Part shown: in pieces, positions 24,841-33,591 of the stretch | Layout: each line of letters opens with the position of its first letter | Position numbering within the stretch: position 1 is the stretch's first letter | Assembly (NCBI GenBank): GCA_049609625.1 | Contig: JBMYYR010000018.1 | Location: 1-34,769 of the forward strand | Direction of reading: 5' to 3' | From: JBMYYR01 sp049609625 | Lineage (GTDB): Bacteria > Bacteroidota > Bacteroidia > Flavobacteriales > CAJXXR01 | DNA length: 34,769 nucleotides | The notes under the pieces: model-generated | Database searches by the model: none | Told to the model about the DNA's origin: nothing | The model's input: the letters and a program-made list of their open reading frames with translations, nothing else | Made by a program: the position numbers and the translations under genes

Positions 24841-25455
24841 ATGGAATCAAAACGTTTGCCTTTTTCAATTTATGCCGAAATGACACCAAATCCTTCGGTC
24901 ATGAAATTTGTCTGTAACCAGCTGCTCAATCCTTTTGATAGCATGGAATTTAAGTCGATAGAAGAGGCTCAAATTTCCCCGCTTTGTAGCAAATTATTTA
25001 CACTTCCTTTTGTGAAAGAAGTATTTTTGGCTCGGAATTTTGTGTCGATAACCAAATATAATATTTTGGAATGGGATGCTGTAAATCAAGAAGTTAGAAT
25101 TTTAATTCAGGAGTATTTGTCGGAAGGTGGTTTGGTTTTAAATGCCGATTATAATCCGGATTCAGAGCCAGCAGAACAAATTGAAGAGCTTGAACATCAG
25201 TTTTCTGCTGGAAAAGTACCCGAAAATGAAATCGAAGAGCGTATTGTTCAAATTTTGGACGAATATGTGAAGCCGTCCGTAGCTATGGATGGTGGTGATA
25301 TTGTTTTCGATGCCTTCGAAAATGGCATTTTGAAAGTCAAACTTCAGGGTGCTTGCAACGGCTGTCCGTCAGCAAGTATGACCTTAAAGCAAGGTATCGA
25401 AAATTTATTTAAACAAATGATGCCAGACCAAGTGCTTTCTGTTGAAGAAGCTTAA
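24841..25455 (+). CDS. NifU/Nfu-type iron-sulfur cluster scaffold protein
   Basis: 204 residues, two-domain Nfu. The N-terminal Nfu_N domain (about 5-95) shows FSIYAEMTPNPSVMKFV and LFTLPFVKEVFLARNFV. The C-terminal NifU domain (about 125-200) contains PSVAMDGGDIVFDAF and ACNGCPSASMTL, where C172-x2-C175 holds a 4Fe-4S cluster in a homodimer. It passes clusters to apoproteins in the cytosol. No NifS or IscU neighbour is present, as is common for Nfu. It leads the 24841-31730 run. I did not find an exact -7 box upstream; the closest is AGTATTTG, about 17 nt before the ATG. Confidence 0.92.
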   Translation: MESKRLPFSIYAEMTPNPSVMKFVCNQLLNPFDSMEFKSIEEAQISPLCSKLFTLPFVKEVFLARNFVSITKYNILEWDAVNQEVRILIQEYLSEGGLVLNADYNPDSEPAEQIEELEHQFSAGKVPENEIEERIVQILDEYVKPSVAMDGGDIVFDAFENGILKVKLQGACNGCPSASMTLKQGIENLFKQMMPDQVLSVEEA

Positions 25456-25467
25456 AATCAATATCTT

Positions 25468-27099
25468 ATGATTAAATCCCGTCTTTTTTTTAGTTTACTT
25501 ATCGCTTCTGTTTTAGCTTCTATTCCAGAAACCAAAGCACAACAAAAAACAGAGCCTAAATTAGTAGTTGCTGTTGTTGTGGACCAGATGCGTTACGATT
25601 ATATTCAACGTTTTTGGGATGATTTTGGAGCTAATGGATTTAAGAAATTGGTTGAAAAAGGCTATTTTTTTAGAAACACACATTTTAGTTATTCTCCAAC
25701 GTATACGGGCCCGGGTCATGCCACAATTTTTACGGGAACAACGCCAAGATATCATGGTATTATCGCCAATGATTGGTATGATAGAGAGCGACAAACCTAC
25801 CAATATTGCAGTGCCGATGCCGATGTTAATGGTTTAGAAACTGGAGATCGATCGGTCGGGAAAATGTCTCCTAAGAATCTGTTAGTCAGTACAGTAGCGG
25901 ATGAATTAAAACTTTATACTCAACAAAAAGGAAAATCTTTTGGCGTTTCGATAAAAGACCGAGGTGCTATTTTGCCAGTTGGCGCAACTGCCGATGCAGC
26001 CTATTGGTTTGATGGACTTTCGGGTCGGTTTATTAGTTCAGATTATTATCAATCGAGCTATCCGAACTGGGTTTCTAAGTTTAATACATCCGGCAGGGCA
26101 GAGGCTCTACTTTCCACGCCTTGGAAGCCTTTGAGAGCCTATCCGGAATTGTTTACTGGCGATGAAAATCAGTACGAAGAGCCGTATTCTGGAGAAGAAA
26201 AAGCAAGTTTTCCACATCATTTAGATCAAATTCACAAGACTTCAGGAAGCTTTGATGTGCTAAAAGCATCACCTTTTGGAAACACCATCCTTTGTGATTT
26301 TGCGATTGAACTTATTGAAAAGGAAGCTTTAGGTTTGGATGATTATCCTGATTTTTTAAGCGTCAGTTTTTCATCCACAGATTATGTTGGTCATCAATTT
26401 GGAACCCAATCTTGGGAAACAAAAGATACGTATTTACGCTTAGATTCGGAGTTAGAAAAATTGATAGAAAAGCTTGATAATCAAATCGGTAAATCAAATT
26501 ATATTTTAGTTTTAACGGCCGATCATGGTGCAGGAATCAATTTGAATTTAGCTAAGGATTTAAAATTACCTGCTGGTTCATTTTCATCTTCAACTTTACT
26601 CAAAAATCTAAATACACACCTCGAAACCAAGTTTCAGAATCCAAAAACGATTGCTAATATCAGTAATCAACAAGTGTTCTATAATAAAGCAGTTTTAGAT
26701 CAATTTTCGAGAGCTGAGCTTGATGAAGCTTGCATCGAATTTATCAGAAATCAAAAAGGTATTGCTCAGGTTGTGAGTCGATTAACTTTAGAAACGGCCC
26801 AAAGTTCAGAATACACCATGACCATGTTGACCAATGGATTTTGTCCGAGTCGTTCGGGTGATTTAGCCTATGTTTTACATCCAGGTTGGATGCAATATGG
26901 TCTTTTAGGCACAACACATGGCTCTACTTATTTTTATGACACCCATGTGCCTTTAATTTGGTATGGTTCTGATATTCAACATGGTGAGAGTTTTGAAAAG
27001 GTAAATGTAAAAGATATTGCGCCAAGTATTTCATCGCTTTTTTATATTTCGGCACCTAATGGAGCAACAGGAAATGTGTTGACTATTCCTCAAAAATAG
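25468..27099 (+). CDS. pafA: PafA-type alkaline phosphatase
   Basis: 543 residues, essentially the length of Elizabethkingia PafA. An export signal (residues 1-24) is followed by the metal-dependent phosphatase core. Active-site residues sit one position from those of EmPafA: D39 (VVDQMRYDY), nucleophile T80 (PTYTGPGHA), N101 (IANDWYD), K163 and R165 (SIKDRGAIL). Further zinc ligands are in STDYVGHQFG, LTADHGAG and THGSTYFYDTHVP. The K/R pair favours phosphomonoesters, so phosphate scavenging outside the inner membrane is likely. A phosphodiesterase of the same superfamily is the main alternative, but the KDR triplet argues for PafA. It lies 12 nt after nfu. Confidence 0.92.
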   Translation: MIKSRLFFSLLIASVLASIPETKAQQKTEPKLVVAVVVDQMRYDYIQRFWDDFGANGFKKLVEKGYFFRNTHFSYSPTYTGPGHATIFTGTTPRYHGIIANDWYDRERQTYQYCSADADVNGLETGDRSVGKMSPKNLLVSTVADELKLYTQQKGKSFGVSIKDRGAILPVGATADAAYWFDGLSGRFISSDYYQSSYPNWVSKFNTSGRAEALLSTPWKPLRAYPELFTGDENQYEEPYSGEEKASFPHHLDQIHKTSGSFDVLKASPFGNTILCDFAIELIEKEALGLDDYPDFLSVSFSSTDYVGHQFGTQSWETKDTYLRLDSELEKLIEKLDNQIGKSNYILVLTADHGAGINLNLAKDLKLPAGSFSSSTLLKNLNTHLETKFQNPKTIANISNQQVFYNKAVLDQFSRAELDEACIEFIRNQKGIAQVVSRLTLETAQSSEYTMTMLTNGFCPSRSGDLAYVLHPGWMQYGLLGTTHGSTYFYDTHVPLIWYGSDIQHGESFEKVNVKDIAPSISSLFYISAPNGATGNVLTIPQK

Positions 27100-27102
27100 T
27101 CT

Positions 27103-27855
27103 ATGTCTGGAACGCCTTGCAGTCAATTTTCTGATTTCTTAGAACAGTTTGATTTACCTCTCAAAAGCCGTTCGACAGCCATCGGAACGCAATTTGAAGT
27201 ACAGTATCAAAACCAACTATTTAAGTTTCAATTTATTGATTTCAGACAATCTTTCAAAATTCATCAATCTGATTATCAAAATGTTATATTGATTTGGGAA
27301 GATTTTTGGATGTTGAAAACAGACATCCTAAAACACAGTATAAAAGGACTTTTTGGGCAACTAAACCGCATTCACGGCAGAAAAACGGAGATCAAATCAA
27401 TTTCAAAAGAAGCTGCGCACGTCTTTTTTGAACAACATCATTTGTATTCACCTTTGGTCGGAAAATATCGCTTGGCTTGTTTTTTTGATGACGAACCCGT
27501 GGCTTTGATGAGTTTCAGTTCAGGCAAAAACTGGAAAGAAAAAAAAGGAAAATCATACGAGATTTTACGCTTTTGTAATGCCTCTCCCTATAGAGTTCAA
27601 GGTGGTTTTTCTAAATTGTTGAACCATTTTAAGGCCATACATCAACCTGTTCAATTAATGACTTATTCAGCTTCGATTTTTCAACCATCAAATCTTTATG
27701 AAAACACTGGTTTTCAATGGAGTGCTTCAAGATTGTTGCAGTTTTGGTTAGATAAATCTGAACTAAAACGTTATGTCTCAAAGCCAGAAATCGACACGAA
27801 AAACCTAATAGAAATCTCTGGATTAGCCAGTCGAAAATACGTTTGGGAAGCATGA
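27103..27855 (+). CDS. GNAT-like orphan protein next to miaA
   Basis: 250 residues, not confidently assignable. The middle and C-terminal parts follow a pattern I know from phage and bacterial proteins with a GNAT-like fold: AHVFFEQHHLYSPLVGKYRLA, then FFDDEPVALMSFSSGKNW, then YEILRFCNASPYRVQGGFSK, then MTYSASIFQPSNLYENTGFQ. The GGFSKLLNHF segment could be the acetyl-CoA pyrophosphate loop. The same fold is found fused to some phage homing endonucleases, but no nuclease motif is visible here. Its ATG follows the pafA stop with 3 nt, and its TGA overlaps the miaA start as ATGA (27852-27855). A small-molecule or RNA-linked acyltransferase is only a guess. Confidence 0.6.
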   Translation: MSGTPCSQFSDFLEQFDLPLKSRSTAIGTQFEVQYQNQLFKFQFIDFRQSFKIHQSDYQNVILIWEDFWMLKTDILKHSIKGLFGQLNRIHGRKTEIKSISKEAAHVFFEQHHLYSPLVGKYRLACFFDDEPVALMSFSSGKNWKEKKGKSYEILRFCNASPYRVQGGFSKLLNHFKAIHQPVQLMTYSASIFQPSNLYENTGFQWSASRLLQFWLDKSELKRYVSKPEIDTKNLIEISGLASRKYVWEA

Positions 27856-28781
27856 CATCAGCCAATAAAATAACAGTTATTACAGGTTTGACGGCTTCGG
27901 GAAAAACCACTTTGGCTTGCCGCTTTGCTTCCGAAATTTCGGCACATATTATTGGTTCAGATTCTCGACAAGTGTATCAAGGTATGGACATCGGAACGGG
28001 AAAAGATTTGGACGAATTTACTGTAAACGGAACTCAAATTCCTTATCATTTGATAGATCATATTCCGCCAGATCAACATTATGATATTCATGCTTACCAA
28101 AAGGATTTTTATAGACTTTGGAAAAATTTGAAAGCTGAGCATCAAACAGCATTGCTTTGCGGAGGTTCTGGTTTGTATGTAGAATCGGCAATATCTCCAA
28201 AAGCCTTTAGTCAAATTCCTGTAAATGAAAAACTTAGGTTGATTTTGGATTCGAAATCTAAAGCTGAATTACAAGCTAAATTTCAACAGATTCATCCAAA
28301 ATATAAGGTCGATAGGTCTTCTAAAAAGCGACTGATTCGAGCGATAGAAATTCATCATTTTTTAGAAACACATCCCGAACCCAAACCGCTTTACGAACCT
28401 CTAAATCCGCTTTATATCGTCTGTTTTTCTTCTCCGGAAGCGCGCCGAAAACGTATTTCTGAGCGATTGACAGCACGTTTAAATCAGGGTTTGATAGAGG
28501 AGGTTGAAGAACTTTTGTCCAAAGGAATTTCTCACGAACGTTTGCAATATTTCGGATTAGAATATAAATTTGTATCTCAATTTTTGTTGAATGACTTAAC
28601 AAAAGATGAGCTTTTTACTCAACTCCATACGGCTATATGTCGCTATGCCAAACGGCAGATGACCTGGATGCGAGGTTTAGATAAACGTTCGGAAAACCTA
28701 CATTTTTTTGATGTTTCGGATAAAAAAAGTACGGATTATTTATCGCAACTAACTGATTTACATCATGATTTTCATCAATAA
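27852..28781 (+). CDS. miaA: tRNA dimethylallyltransferase
   Basis: 309 residues from the ATG at 27852. The frame opens earlier at a TTG (27843), but the ATG sits in an ATGA overlap with the upstream stop and yields the expected N-terminus before the P-loop. Motifs are ITGLTASGKTTLA (Walker-type, about 8-20), SDSRQVYQGMDIGTGKD (about 36-52) with the catalytic Asp, and CGGSGLYV and LQYFGLEYK further on. The enzyme prenylates A37 of tRNAs that read UNN codons, producing i6A. Translation is coupled to the GNAT-like gene. It is the usual family length and complete. Confidence 0.95.
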   Translation: MTSANKITVITGLTASGKTTLACRFASEISAHIIGSDSRQVYQGMDIGTGKDLDEFTVNGTQIPYHLIDHIPPDQHYDIHAYQKDFYRLWKNLKAEHQTALLCGGSGLYVESAISPKAFSQIPVNEKLRLILDSKSKAELQAKFQQIHPKYKVDRSSKKRLIRAIEIHHFLETHPEPKPLYEPLNPLYIVCFSSPEARRKRISERLTARLNQGLIEEVEELLSKGISHERLQYFGLEYKFVSQFLLNDLTKDELFTQLHTAICRYAKRQMTWMRGLDKRSENLHFFDVSDKKSTDYLSQLTDLHHDFHQ

Positions 28782-28790
28782 GCCCAAAAT

Positions 28791-31076
28791 ATGATTGTTT
28801 GTATTGCCGAAAAACCGAGCGTTGCTCGCGAGATTGCCAAGATTCTAAAAGCCGACAAAAAGAAAGACGGTTATTTGGAAGGCAATGGCTATCAGGTAAC
28901 GTGGACTTTTGGGCATTTTTGTACGCTTTATGCGCCTCATGAATACGAAACCTATTGGAAATCATGGACTTTGAACAGTTTGCCCATGCTTCCCAAAACG
29001 TTTCAAACTCGGGTGATGGAAGATGCTGGGATCCAAAAACAGTTTCAAACCATCAAAACTTTGGTCAATGCCGCAACAGAGGTTATCAATTGCGGAGATG
29101 CAGGTCAGGAAGGGGAATTGATTCAGCGTTGGGTCTTGAATTCAACTGATTATCAAGGTGTTGTTAAGCGACTTTGGATTTCTTCTTTGACCAAAGATGC
29201 GATTGTTTCGGGCTTTAAAAACCTCCGCCCAGCCGAAGAATTTGATAAATTGTATTATGCAGGAAGCTCGCGCGCGATTGGCGATTGGCTTTTGGGTATG
29301 AATGCCACCCGACTTTTTACCTTGATGTATGCTAAAAAAAATCAGGTCTTGAGTGTGGGGCGTGTGCAAACACCAACCTTGGCTTTGATGGTCAATCGGC
29401 AATTGGAAATTAATGCCTTTACTTCCGCTGATTTTTGGGAGATTGAAACGCTGTTCAAAACACAGGTTTTTCAGCTCGAACATGCCAAAATAGAATCCAA
29501 AGAAAAGGCGGAAGAAGTTTTTAAACAAATTGAAAATCAGGAGTTTAAAATTACATCTTCCGAAAAAAAGAAAAGTAAAGAATCGCCACCACGTTTATTT
29601 GATTTAACGAGTTTACAGGTGTATTGCAACAGTAAATTTGCCTTTACGGCAGACCAGACCTTGAAGTTAATTCAATCACTTTATGAGAAAAAAGTAGTAA
29701 CCTATCCACGTGTTGACACCACGTTTTTGCCCGAAGATGTTTATCCTCAGGTACCAGAAATATTATCAAAATTATCTGATTATCAGAATTTTACAAAAGA
29801 ACTTTCAGGAAAACCCATCCGAAAGTCTAAAAAAGTGTTTGATAATACTAAAATTACAGATCACCACGCTATTATTCCCACAGGTTATCATACACATTTA
29901 CAGCCACTTGAGGCTCAGGTTTATGATGCCGTATGCCGACGGTTTATTGCTGTTTTCTATCCTGATTGTTTGTTGTCCAACACGATTGTAAAAGGTGAAG
30001 TTAAGTCGTTTTCTTTTCGAGCTTCGGGAAAAGAAATTTTGGATGCGGGTTGGCGTGTGCTTTATCCTCCAAAAAAATCTGATTCTAAAAAAGAGTCTGA
30101 TAAAGAGCAGTTTATACCAAATTTTCAGGTCGGAGAACAGGGAAGTCATCAGCCTAAAGTGTTAAAAAAACAGACCCGACCACCAAAAGCATTTACGGAA
30201 GCCACTTTGCTCAGGGCGATGGAAACGGCAGGAAAACACGTTGAGGATGAAGAATTACGAGATTTGATGAAACAAAACGGGATCGGAAGGCCGTCGACAA
30301 GAGCGAATATCATCGAAACTTTATTTAGACGAAATTACATCAAAAGAAAACGCAAACAATTGATTCCGACAGACTTAGGGATGGAATTGATTAGTCTGAT
30401 AGACAATGAATTACTAAAATCTGCGGAACTTACGGGACGTTGGGAAAAGCAATTGAAAGACATTGAAAAAGGGGAATTCAAAGCTCAACAATTCATCCAT
30501 AATATGAAAAAAATGGTCGATGATTTGGTGTTTGAAGTCCGGACAGCAAAGCCAAAGCCTAGAAAATCTGTCGAAAACTCATCAAAACCAGTTAAAAAAT
30601 CTTCAAAATCAAAGTTGCCTTGTCCAGCTTGCGGCAGGGGCGAGGTTCTGAAAGGCAAAACACGTTACGGCTGTTCGAATTGGAAGTCGGGTTGTGTATT
30701 TGCTTTGCCTTTTGAGTTTTGTTCTAAAAAAATATCTGAAAATCAATGGTCAAAACTGTTGACAAAAGGCAAGAGTAGTTTGCTCAAAAATTTTGTTCAG
30801 AATGGCGAGAAAGTCAATGGTGTTTTGATTTTGGATGAACAACATAAAGTAAGTTTAAGAATTGAAAATCAAGATGATAAATCAGATTCAGATGCTTTGG
30901 TTTGTCCAAAATGTAAATCGGGAACCATTCTAAAAGGACAGCAAGCTTTTGGTTGTTCGGCATGGCAAAAGGGTTGTGATTTTAAAGTCGATTTTGAAGT
31001 TCTAAAAGCCGCTCTGAAGGGAAGAAAAGCAACAAAATCTCTAATCAGAAGTTTACTTTTGGAACATAAATTTTAG
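28791..31076 (+). CDS. topB: DNA topoisomerase III
   Basis: 761 residues of the type IA topoisomerase family. The Toprim domain opens with VCIAEKPSVAREIAKIL and contains the acidic NCGDAGQEGELIQRW (about 100-115). The active-site tyrosine is Y305 within VVTYPRVDTTFLPED. Other family segments are SVGRVQTPTLALMVNRQ and GIGRPSTRANIIETLFRR. The C-terminal tail carries two Topo_C_Zn-type ribbons, CPACGRGEVLKGKTRYGC and CPKCKSGTILKGQQAFGC. It passes single strands and resolves replication or recombination intermediates. It lies 9 nt after miaA and is complete. The usual context of mobile-element topB genes (conjugation, integrase) is absent, so this is the chromosomal copy. Confidence 0.93.
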   Translation: MIVCIAEKPSVAREIAKILKADKKKDGYLEGNGYQVTWTFGHFCTLYAPHEYETYWKSWTLNSLPMLPKTFQTRVMEDAGIQKQFQTIKTLVNAATEVINCGDAGQEGELIQRWVLNSTDYQGVVKRLWISSLTKDAIVSGFKNLRPAEEFDKLYYAGSSRAIGDWLLGMNATRLFTLMYAKKNQVLSVGRVQTPTLALMVNRQLEINAFTSADFWEIETLFKTQVFQLEHAKIESKEKAEEVFKQIENQEFKITSSEKKKSKESPPRLFDLTSLQVYCNSKFAFTADQTLKLIQSLYEKKVVTYPRVDTTFLPEDVYPQVPEILSKLSDYQNFTKELSGKPIRKSKKVFDNTKITDHHAIIPTGYHTHLQPLEAQVYDAVCRRFIAVFYPDCLLSNTIVKGEVKSFSFRASGKEILDAGWRVLYPPKKSDSKKESDKEQFIPNFQVGEQGSHQPKVLKKQTRPPKAFTEATLLRAMETAGKHVEDEELRDLMKQNGIGRPSTRANIIETLFRRNYIKRKRKQLIPTDLGMELISLIDNELLKSAELTGRWEKQLKDIEKGEFKAQQFIHNMKKMVDDLVFEVRTAKPKPRKSVENSSKPVKKSSKSKLPCPACGRGEVLKGKTRYGCSNWKSGCVFALPFEFCSKKISENQWSKLLTKGKSSLLKNFVQNGEKVNGVLILDEQHKVSLRIENQDDKSDSDALVCPKCKSGTILKGQQAFGCSAWQKGCDFKVDFEVLKAALKGRKATKSLIRSLLLEHKF

Positions 31077-31079
31077 TTT

Positions 31080-31730
31080 ATGAATCTCATTGAATTAACA
31101 AAAACCTATTTAAAATCGGAACTCAAAACAGCCGAATCTGGTCATGATTTTCAACACGCCTGCCGTGTTTGGAAAGTGGCTAAACATTTGGCCGATTTTT
31201 ATCCCGAAGCTGATAGGCTTTGCATAGAGTTGGCGGCTTTGCTCCATGATGTTGCCGATTCTAAATTTCACGATGGCGATGAAGAACTAGGGCCAAAAAA
31301 AGCTAAATCGTTTTTAGAAAAACATAAAGTTGAAGCTTCAAAAATTGTACATATTCAGAAGATAATCAGGTATTTATCTTTTAAAGGCGGACATAACAAA
31401 GGTAAATTTGAAAGTTTGGAGCTGACTATTGTTCAAGATGCTGATAGGCTTGATGCCATCGGGGCTATCGGTGTGGCACGAACCTTTAATTATGGTGGCT
31501 TCAAAAATCATGAATTATACAATCCTGATCGTCCGCCAAATCTAAATAAAACTGCAGCTGAATACAAAGCTGGCGGCGACACAACGATCAATCATTTTTA
31601 TGAGAAACTGTTATTGCTCAAAGGCTTGCTCAACACCAAAGAGGCTAAACGTATAGCTGAAAAACGCCACCAATTTATGGAGCAATTTCTTGATCAATTT
31701 TATGAAGAATGGTATTCTAAAGATTTGTAA
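31080..31730 (+). CDS. HD-domain phosphohydrolase (YpgQ-like)
   Basis: 216 residues with all four metal-binding elements of the HD fold: H in GHDFQHACRVWKVAKHL (about 22), the paired HD in LAALLHDVADSKFHDGDEE (about 59), and a final D in VQDADRLDAIGAIGVAR (about 119). Length and motif spacing match the YpgQ/YedJ subfamily, of which Bacillus YpgQ is known to hydrolyse nucleotides to monophosphate and pyrophosphate. Whether this protein does so is an inference. It starts 3 nt after topB and is the last gene of the run, followed by a strong terminator. Confidence 0.85.
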   Translation: MNLIELTKTYLKSELKTAESGHDFQHACRVWKVAKHLADFYPEADRLCIELAALLHDVADSKFHDGDEELGPKKAKSFLEKHKVEASKIVHIQKIIRYLSFKGGHNKGKFESLELTIVQDADRLDAIGAIGVARTFNYGGFKNHELYNPDRPPNLNKTAAEYKAGGDTTINHFYEKLLLLKGLLNTKEAKRIAEKRHQFMEQFLDQFYEEWYSKDL

Positions 31731-31747
31731 ATCAAAATATTAGTCAT

Positions 31748-31782
31748 AAAAAAAGCCTATCAAAATTGATAGGCTTTTTTTT
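31748..31782. terminator. Strong bidirectional Rho-independent terminator
   Basis: GCCTATCAA (31755-31763) and TTGATAGGC (31766-31774) form a perfect 9-bp stem with a 2-nt loop, extended by AAAAAAA on one side and TTTTTTTT on the other. It can terminate the topB/HD run rightward and the HtrA gene leftward, which suits its place between two convergent stop codons. Confidence 0.9.
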
Positions 31783-31831
31783 GTCATAGCGTATTGATCT
31801 AAAAACACGTGTTGAGTTTGCGATGGATAAT

Positions 31832-33283
31832 CTAAAACCCTAATCCAAAATAATATTGTCCTTCCTGACCTGGATAAAAGCCTTTGAACATAACGCCTCC
31901 AGATTTAGTTTTGAGAATTTTTTGGAGTTCTTCAAAAGTGCGCACAGGTTTTCCATCGACTTCGTTTATCACAAAACCTTCTTTTATTCGGGTTTGTTCG
32001 CTGATTAAACCATGATTCAGTTTGTTGATTTTCAATCCTTTGTCTGTAACTTCAAAATGAGCACCCAAGACTTTGGAATAAGCTAAATCTTCAGCTTTGA
32101 TAATAGACTCATCGCCGTTTTTGTTTTTTAGAACCAAGTTGAAAGTCAATGCCTTGTCCTCTCTCAACAAACCAACACTAAGCTGATCGCCAGGTTGTTT
32201 AGAGCCTATAATTTCCATCAGCTGAGCTGAGTTTGAAACTTCCTGATTGTTAATGCTTTGAATGATATCGCCAGCTTCTATTCCTGATGTTTCGGCAGCA
32301 CTATTTTCGACAATAGTTTCTATATAAACGCCTTTACTTTGGCTTAATGCTTTCTCTTCCTGAAGCTTGGCGTCAACATCTCTAATTTGAATGCCCAAAT
32401 AAGCCCGTTGAACAAGTCCAAAGTTTTTGAGATCTGAAACAACTTTGGATACAATATTGGATGGCACAGCAAAAGCATATCCTGTGTAAGACCCTGTATT
32501 TGAAGCTATTGCAGTATTGATGCCAATTAAGTCACCATTGGTGTTTACCAAAGCGCCACCGCTATTTCCGGGATTGACAGCGGCATCGGTTTGGATGAAG
32601 CTTTCGATGGCATTTTGTTCTTTCAAAATGTTGATATTCCGAGCTTTGGCACTCACAATTCCAGATGTTACAGTAGAATTTAGTCGGAACGGATTGCCGA
32701 CAGCCAAAACCCATTCGCCAACTTCAACCTGATCCGAGTTCGAAAATTCTAAAAAAGGCAAATCAGCTTCATCAATTTTGACTAAAGCGATGTCGGTAGA
32801 AGGATCGGTGCCGATGACTTTTGCCGAGAAACTCCGATTGTCATGCAAAGTAATTTCAAGCTCATCTGCGCCCTCGATGACGTGATTGTTGGTTACGATA
32901 TAGCCATCGTTAGAAATGATGACTCCAGAGCCTGAGGACACTTGAATAGATTGACTTTGAGGTGTATTTGGCGATTGAAAGCCTTGATTTGGCAAACCAA
33001 AAAATTCAAAAAGTGGATGATTGTAAGTCCGACGAAGCCTCTGATTTTGTTCTTGTTTGGAGGTAATATGAACCACAGCATTCATACTTTTTTTGGAAGC
33101 CAGCCTAAAATCTAAAGTGTTATTACTCGAAAAACTAACTGTTTTTGCAAAATGAGTTTGTGGATTAATTGCTGTAGTTTCAACAACTGAAACGTCCTGA
33201 TTTTTAGTCGTTTGTTGCGCAACAAAATAACTGACAGAACCGCCAATAAGTGCCGCAAGCATGAGGTGTAATGATGTTTTCAT
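31832..33283 (-). CDS. htrA: HtrA/DegP-type periplasmic serine protease (Do family)
   Basis: 483 residues. An N-terminal hydrophobic signal or anchor (residues 5-22) is followed by the trypsin-like core: H in VTNNHVIEGADE (near 132), D in STDIALVKI (near 164), and S in NPGNSGGALVN (near 241). Two PDZ domains follow, one clear (about 300-390, YLGIQIRDV to the GDIIQSINNQEV region) and one degenerate at the C-terminus (VINEVDGKPVRTFEELQKIL). DegP-type enzymes clear or chaperone misfolded periplasmic and outer-membrane proteins. A region rich in Ser and Thr precedes the catalytic domain. It is monocistronic, bounded by a strong terminator. Its ATG lies 28 nt from an exact -7 box. Confidence 0.93.
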   Translation of the reverse strand: MKTSLHLMLAALIGGSVSYFVAQQTTKNQDVSVVETTAINPQTHFAKTVSFSSNNTLDFRLASKKSMNAVVHITSKQEQNQRLRRTYNHPLFEFFGLPNQGFQSPNTPQSQSIQVSSGSGVIISNDGYIVTNNHVIEGADELEITLHDNRSFSAKVIGTDPSTDIALVKIDEADLPFLEFSNSDQVEVGEWVLAVGNPFRLNSTVTSGIVSAKARNINILKEQNAIESFIQTDAAVNPGNSGGALVNTNGDLIGINTAIASNTGSYTGYAFAVPSNIVSKVVSDLKNFGLVQRAYLGIQIRDVDAKLQEEKALSQSKGVYIETIVENSAAETSGIEAGDIIQSINNQEVSNSAQLMEIIGSKQPGDQLSVGLLREDKALTFNLVLKNKNGDESIIKAEDLAYSKVLGAHFEVTDKGLKINKLNHGLISEQTRIKEGFVINEVDGKPVRTFEELQKILKTKSGGVMFKGFYPGQEGQYYFGLGF

Positions 33284-33311
33284 GAGTTCTAATTTAGTAG
33301 TTATATAACTC

Positions 33312-33319
33312 CAAAATTA
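33312..33319 (-). promoter_or_regulatory. -7 promoter element of htrA
   Basis: On the minus strand this reads TAATTTTG, an exact match to the Bacteroidetes -7 element. No TTG is present at the usual -33 distance. The box ends 28 nt before the htrA ATG. Confidence 0.5.
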
Positions 33320-33536
33320 GGCTCTTTATTTTTTATGTTTTTTTAATTTCTTTAAAAATGCGTTAAGCGAAGTTAAGCTTTTCAACAAAACTCATATCGC
33401 TTTCACTAAGGCAGGTTTTGAAGAAGTTTTACGAAAAAGGCGAAAAATCGAACTAGCCAGACGAATGATTGTCTGGTCTATGCTTATCGTAGCTAAAAAT
33501 CAATTCTTAACCCTCAATTGGACCTAAAAGCGTGTT

Positions 33537-33572
33537 TTTGCTTTCTGAATATAGCAAAATAACATATATTTG
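33537..33572 (+). promoter_or_regulatory. Promoter of the AAA ATPase gene
   Basis: TATATTTG (33565-33572) exactly matches the -7 element, and TTTG (33537-33540) precedes it by 24 nt, slightly longer than usual. The predicted leader to the ATG at 33592 is short. Confidence 0.5.
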
Positions 33573-33591
33573 CTTTCTCTAAAGAGCAATT

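Larger units (their letters stand above)
33284..33591. other. 308-bp intergenic region between htrA and the AAA ATPase gene
   Basis: This is the only gap over 300 bp in the window. No gene was recognised in either strand. It holds two outward-facing promoter elements, one near each end (listed separately), and a 6-bp inverted repeat, CCAGAC at 33457-33462 and GTCTGG at 33471-33476. The repeat is too short to assign a role. About 150 bp in the middle has no feature I can name. Confidence 0.6.

Noticed and set aside
29142..29528. A 128-codon minus-strand open frame inside topB.
   Set aside because: topB is continuous and conserved here; the antisense translation has no family pattern.
33457..33476. 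Inverted repeat CCAGAC/GTCTGG in the intergenic region before the AAA ATPase gene.
   Set aside because: Only six base pairs with an eight-base loop and no U-tract; not enough to call an operator or terminator.
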